A stretch of DNA of 64,000 bases, from positions 1,552,001-1,616,000 of the forward strand of contig NC_064037.1 in NCBI RefSeq assembly GCF_932526225.1. Reading direction: 5' to 3'. The translations under genes were made by a program, and so were the position numbers. The stretch is from Nematostella vectensis (taxonomy: Eukaryota; Cnidaria; Anthozoa; Actiniaria; Edwardsiidae). The notes beneath the pieces are model-generated. The model was not told the DNA's origin, did no database searches, and was given only the letters and a program-made list of their open reading frames with translations. Positions 56,501 to 62,500 of this stretch are shown in pieces (the first letter of the stretch is position 1; every line of letters starts with the position of its first letter).

Positions 56501-59500
56501 AGAGGAGATCGAAATTTCACCAGAAGAGAAAGCAGAGATTTTGGAGTCTCCTCAAACCCAGACCACTAAGCCATCTGTGATAAGCCTTGATGAGAAACCA
56601 TTGAAAATGAATGTCGTGGCGTCCAAAACACCCTCTAAAGAAGTTGCGCCAGAAAAACGTGAACCACCACAGCCTCTATCACAGGCTATCGAGGTTGACT
56701 TCCCTCTCGAAACAAGTGAACAGGAAAAACAGTTCGTTGACGTGCATGGACGAATAATTAAGACGATTATTACCCGGTCAGTCATACGTACTTGGATTGT
56801 TTTTGACGAGGAAGGAAATCCTGTACAAGATAAAAATGCACCAGAGAGCGAGGAGCTTCCAACAGACTGTGAACTCGAGGATGTGAGCGATGAACAAGGT
56901 CGTGTAGTCAGAAGAATAGTGAAGAGGTACATAGTTGTCAAGGTGTTTATAATAAACCATGAAGGACAGCTAGAGGAGATCGAGGTTTCACCAGAAGAGA
57001 AAGCAGAGATTTTGGAGTCTCCTCAAACCCAGACCACTAAGCCATCTGTGATAAGCCTTGATGAGAAACCATTGAAAATGAATGTCGTGGCGTCCAAAAC
57101 ACCCTCTAAAGAGGTTGCGCCAGAAAAACGTGAACAACCCCAGCCTCTATCACAGGCTATCGAGGTTGACTTTCCTCTCGAAACAAGTGAACAGGAAAAA
57201 CAGTTCGTTGACGTGCATGGGCGAATAATAAAGACAATTATTACCCGGTCAGTCATACGTACTTGGATTGTTTTTGATGAAGAAGGAAATCCTGTACAAG
57301 ATACAAATGCACCAGAGAGCGAGGGGGTCCCACCAGAATGTGAACTCGAGGATGTGAGCGATGAACAAGGTCGTGTTGTCAGAAGAATAGTTAAGAGGTA
57401 CATTGTTGTCAAGGTGTTTATCATCAACCAAGAAGGACAGCTAGAGGAGATCGAGGTTTCACCAGAAGAGAAAGCAGAGATTTTGGAGTCTCCTCAAACC
57501 CAGACCACTAAGCCACCTGTGATAGACCTTTATGAGAAACCATTAAAATTAAGTGTCGCAGCTTCTAAAACACCGTCTAAAGAAGTTGCGCTAGAAAAAC
57601 CTGAGCCATCACCACCTGTGTCACAGGCTACCGAGGTTGACTTCCCTCTTGAAACAATTGAACAGGAAAAACAGTTCGTTGACGTACATGGACGAATAAT
57701 TAAGACAATTATTACCCGGTCAGTAATACGTACATGGATTGTTTTTGATGAGGAAGGAAATCCTGTACAAGATACAAATGCACCAGAGAGCGAGGAGCTT
57801 CCAACAGACTGTGAACTCGAGGATGTGAGCGATGAACAAGGTCATGTAGTCAGAAGAATAGTGAAGAGGTACATTGTTGTCAAGGTGTTTATCATCAACC
57901 AAGAAGGACAGCTAGAGGAGATCGAAATTTCACCAGAAGAGAAAGCAGAGATTTTGGAGTCTCCTCAAACCCAGACCACTAAGCCATCTGTGATAAGCCT
58001 TGATGAGAAACCATTGAAAATGAATGTCGTGGCGTCCAAAACACCCTCTAAAGAGGTTGCGCCAGAAAAACGTGAACAACCCCAGCCTCTATCACAGGCT
58101 ATCGAGGTTGACTTTCCTCTCGAAACAAGTGAACAGGAAAAACAGTTCGTTGACGTGCATGGGCGAATAATAAAGACAATTATTACCCGGTCAGTCATAC
58201 GTACTTGGATTGTTTTTGATGAAGAAGGAAATCCTGTACAAGATACAAATGCACCAGAGAGCGAGGGGGTCCCACCAGAATGTGAACTCGAGGATGTGAG
58301 CGATAAACAAGGTCGTGTTGTCAGAAGAATAGTTAAGAGGTACATTGTTGTCAAGGTGTTTATCATCAACCAAGAAGGACAGCTAGAGGAGATCGAGGTT
58401 TCACCAGAAGAGAAAGCAGAGATTTTGGAGTCTCCTCAAACCCAGACCACTAAGCCACCTGTGATAGACCTTTATGAGAAACCATTAAAATTAAGTGTCG
58501 CAGCTTCTAAAACACCGTCTAAAGAAGTTGCGCTAGAAAAACCTGAGCCATCACCACCTGTGTCACAGGCTACCGAGGTTGACTTCCCTCTTGAAACAAT
58601 TGAACAGGAAAAACAGTTCGTTGACGTACATGGACGAATAATTAAGACAATTATTACCCGGTCAGTAATACGTACATGGATTGTTTTTGATGAGGAAGGA
58701 AATCCTGTACAAGATACAAATGCACCAGAGAGCGAGGAGCTTCCAACAGACTGTGAACTCGAGGATGTGAGCAATGAACAAGGTCATGTAGTCAGAAGAA
58801 TAGTGAAGAGGTACATTGTTGTCAAGGTGTTTATCATCAACCAAGAAGGACAGCTAGAGGAGATCGAAATTTCACCAGAAGAGAAAGCAGAGATTTTGGA
58901 GTCTCCTCAAACCCAGACCACTAAGCCATCTGTGATAAGCCTTGATGAGAAACCATTGAAAATGAATGTCGTGGCGTCCAAAACACCCTCTAAAGAAGTT
59001 GCGCCAGAAAAACGTGAACCACCACAGCCTCTATCACAGGCTATCGAGGTTGACTTTCCTCTCGAAACAAGTGAACAGGAAAAACAGTTCGTTGACGTGC
59101 ATGGGCGAATAATAAAGACAATTATCACCCGGTCAGTCATACGTACTTGGATTGTTTTTGATGAAGAAGGAAATCCTGTACAAGATACAAATGCACCAGA
59201 GAGCGAGGAGCTTCCAACAGACTGTGAACTCGAGGATGTGAGCGATGAACAAGGTTGTGTAGTCAGAAGAATAGTGAAGAGGTACATTGTTATCAAGGTG
59301 TTTATCATAAACCATGAAGGACAGCTAGAGGAGATCGAGGTTTCACCAGAAGAGAAAGCAGAGATTTTGGAATCTTCTCTTACTCAGACCACTGAGCCAC
59401 CTGTGATAGACCTTTATGAGAAACCATTAAAATTAAGTGTCGCAGCTTCTAAAACACCGTCTAAAGAAGTTGCGCTAGAAAAACGTGAGCCATCACCACC

Positions 59501-62500
59501 TGTGTCACAGGCTATCGAGGTTGACTTCCCTCTTGAAACAATTGAACAGGAAAGACAGTTCGTTGACGTGCATGGACGAATTATTAAGACGATTATTACC
59601 CGGTCAGTCATACGTACTTGGATTGTTTTTGATGAGAAAGGAAATCATGTACAAGATAAAAATGCACCAGAGAGCGAGGAGCTTCCAACAGACTGTGAAC
59701 TCGAGGATGTGAGCGATGAACAAGGTCGTGTAGTCAGAAGAATAGTAAAGAGGTACATTGTTGTCAAGGTGTTTATCATCAACCAAGAAGGACAGCTAGA
59801 GGAGATTGATGTTTCGCCGGAGGAAAGAGAGACCCTTTTGCAAATGGTATCGACTGATTTTGCTAAAACCCAGTCGACCACAGCGCCCACTGAAACACGA
59901 GAAGTGAAACAGACTTTCAACGTAATGCCTGTTAAAAAGGCAGACCTGAAAGCATTTGATGTTTCAATCCCGGAACAATCTGTTGAAAGAGAAGGTTCGG
60001 ATCAGCAATCCGTGGAGACTCGAGCTGAAGAGTTTACCGACCAGCATGGCCGCATTGTGAGGCATGTAGTGACACGTGTAACAATATGCACATGGGTTGT
60101 TGTAGACAAACAAGGTCGGCCAGTAAGTGATCCCAAAGCACCATCATTGGACGATATCCCGCCTGATTGCGTGGTAGAAGAGTACACGGACGACCTCGGG
60201 AGAACTGCACGGCGAATTGTAAAGCGAACCATCCATAGACGAGTATTTGTTCTTAATAAACATGGGCAGCAAACTGAAGTGGAAATACCCCCAGAAAAAG
60301 ACATCAAGACAGGACCATCCTTTGTTATACGACCTGTTAGAAGAAGCGAACTTGAGCAGTTTAATGTTGCACTACCTAAGAAACCTGTCTTGGATCAGTC
60401 TATTCCAACAGAAGATATTACTGTAGTGCCTATTGGTGTTGAACACAGAAGTCGCCCGATTGAAGGTGATCCAATAACTTCAACTGTGACTCCTTCAGAA
60501 AAACCTGAATGCAAAATTTTATTTAATCTCACACCAGTCAAAAAAAGCGATTTGGAAGCCTTTCAAGTTGCCAAGCCTCAAGAGCGCGAGGTAAAAGAAA
60601 TACCGTCAGAAACGCAATACGAGGAGTATGTTGAAGAAACAGGACGCACTGTTCGAGAGCGAAGGACGGTTACAACAAAACGGACCGTTACGCAGGTGGT
60701 CAAGTCCCCTGGTAGTGTACCCCAACCAGGTGATCAGACACTTATGGGAGCGTTGGCCAGTGATATTGATATAGAAGGCGCAGAGGTTGAAGACTATGTT
60801 GACGAGGAAGGGCGTAGAGTGCGACGACTCGTAAGGCGCACTGTAGTTACAAACGAGACGTTTACAAGCAAATCCGTCCCCGCAAAAGCCGATTCTATGC
60901 CAGGGCAAAAACTGCAACCTTTTAGCATTCAGCCTGTGAAAAAGAGTGATCTAAGCACCTTCCAGATAACACCTATTTCCCAAATACCCTCGTCGCTGAC
61001 AGAAAAACTGCAGCCCGAGACGAAGTACGAGGAATATGTTGACGAACACGGCCAAATTATACGACGGACTACAAAAGTGAAGCACACTGCTGTGAAACAA
61101 GAACGAACCACTGTAACCAAGACTGTGACTCGTGATGGTGTCACGACCCGCGAAGCGAATGTGATAGAATCTCCACCAGAAGTAGAGTCATCCACGCAGG
61201 TGTATCGAGACGAAGAAACATCGGTAAGGGACATAAAACCTATCAAGACTAAAGAAGACGTTTTCGAATCCGCCGAGCCTGTGTTTCTGGTAAAGAAACC
61301 CGTAGACAGTGACAGAACGGGCAAACCTATGGAAGGAAAGGCAACCCAACCTAACGAAACAAGTCAAAATGTCATCGATGAAGACTCGCCAAAAGTCCTC
61401 GAATCAGCTGAGCCTGTTTTCCTGCTGCAACTACCAAAAGACAACGACGATATTGAAGAGCCTAATGTTGAAGATGCACAGCCTGTGTCAACAAACGTTT
61501 TCGACGATATAGTACCTATGGAAGTTGAAAGGAGGCCTGACCTCCCTGTCTGGCTTATTGACAAACCCGAACAGGATAAGCAGGAAGCAGTCATTGATGG
61601 CCAATTTGATTTAGATATTACCATCAAAGGAAAACCAAAGAAGGAGGTTTCGGGAACACCTGTGCTCGAGGAAGTTGTTCCTATGCAAGAAGACAAAAAG
61701 GTCAATGTCATTCTCTTTGATGACCACGTTGTCGAACCTCATACCACAGAGCGTAAAAGACAAGAACCTGCAGAGGAAATTCTTTTTGATTTCTCCGTTG
61801 TACCTCGAAAAAGAAAGACGCCAAGTGGCTCGCCCGTTGCCGAGGAAGAATTCAATTTCGAAACAGCCATTAAAACTGATTTTACTATACGGTTTAATGA
61901 TAGTACAGAGCAACCTAGTGCCGAACCTTCAGTGTCTGGGGTAGGTGAAGTGAGTACAGAAAGATTGTCATCAAAAGAAAGCGAGCCCGAGTCTGTTCCT
62001 CATAAAGAACTTGGAAAGTCAAAGGTTGAAAAGACACCGGAAAAGAAAAAGGGAAAAGAAAAGGCTGAAGATTCTGAAGAGTATTACGAAGACACTGAAG
62101 AAATCGTAGTAGTGAAAATCAAGCGAAAAAAGCGAATCCCTTCGTCATTTATCCCCTACGATAAACCCAAAACTATTGACAAGCCAATAGATGATGTTTT
62201 CGATTTCAAGATCCAAACAAGACCTAAACCCATTCTACAACGAGACGCTGAGGTGTCTGAGTTAATTGTTCCTACCGAGTTCGTTGGTTCCTACTCTCTT
62301 CCTGACTTCGAGGGTTTAGACGCTGAATCAAAGCCCAGTGAGCCTCAGCCTCCTCGCATTTCCCAAGATCTTATACAGGATGTCCGGTTGACTACACCTA
62401 AGCCCCCTCCTGACATGGGTATCTACAATCCTGCGTTTGACATGCTCGATGATGAAGGTCCCATGAATGGCAACCAGCCAGATACTACAGAAGATACTGC

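Noticed and set aside
55256-60307. Many minus-strand frames of 60-134 codons spaced 471 bp apart
   Set aside because: Antisense shadows of the exon 48 repeats; the spacing simply follows the plus-strand unit.
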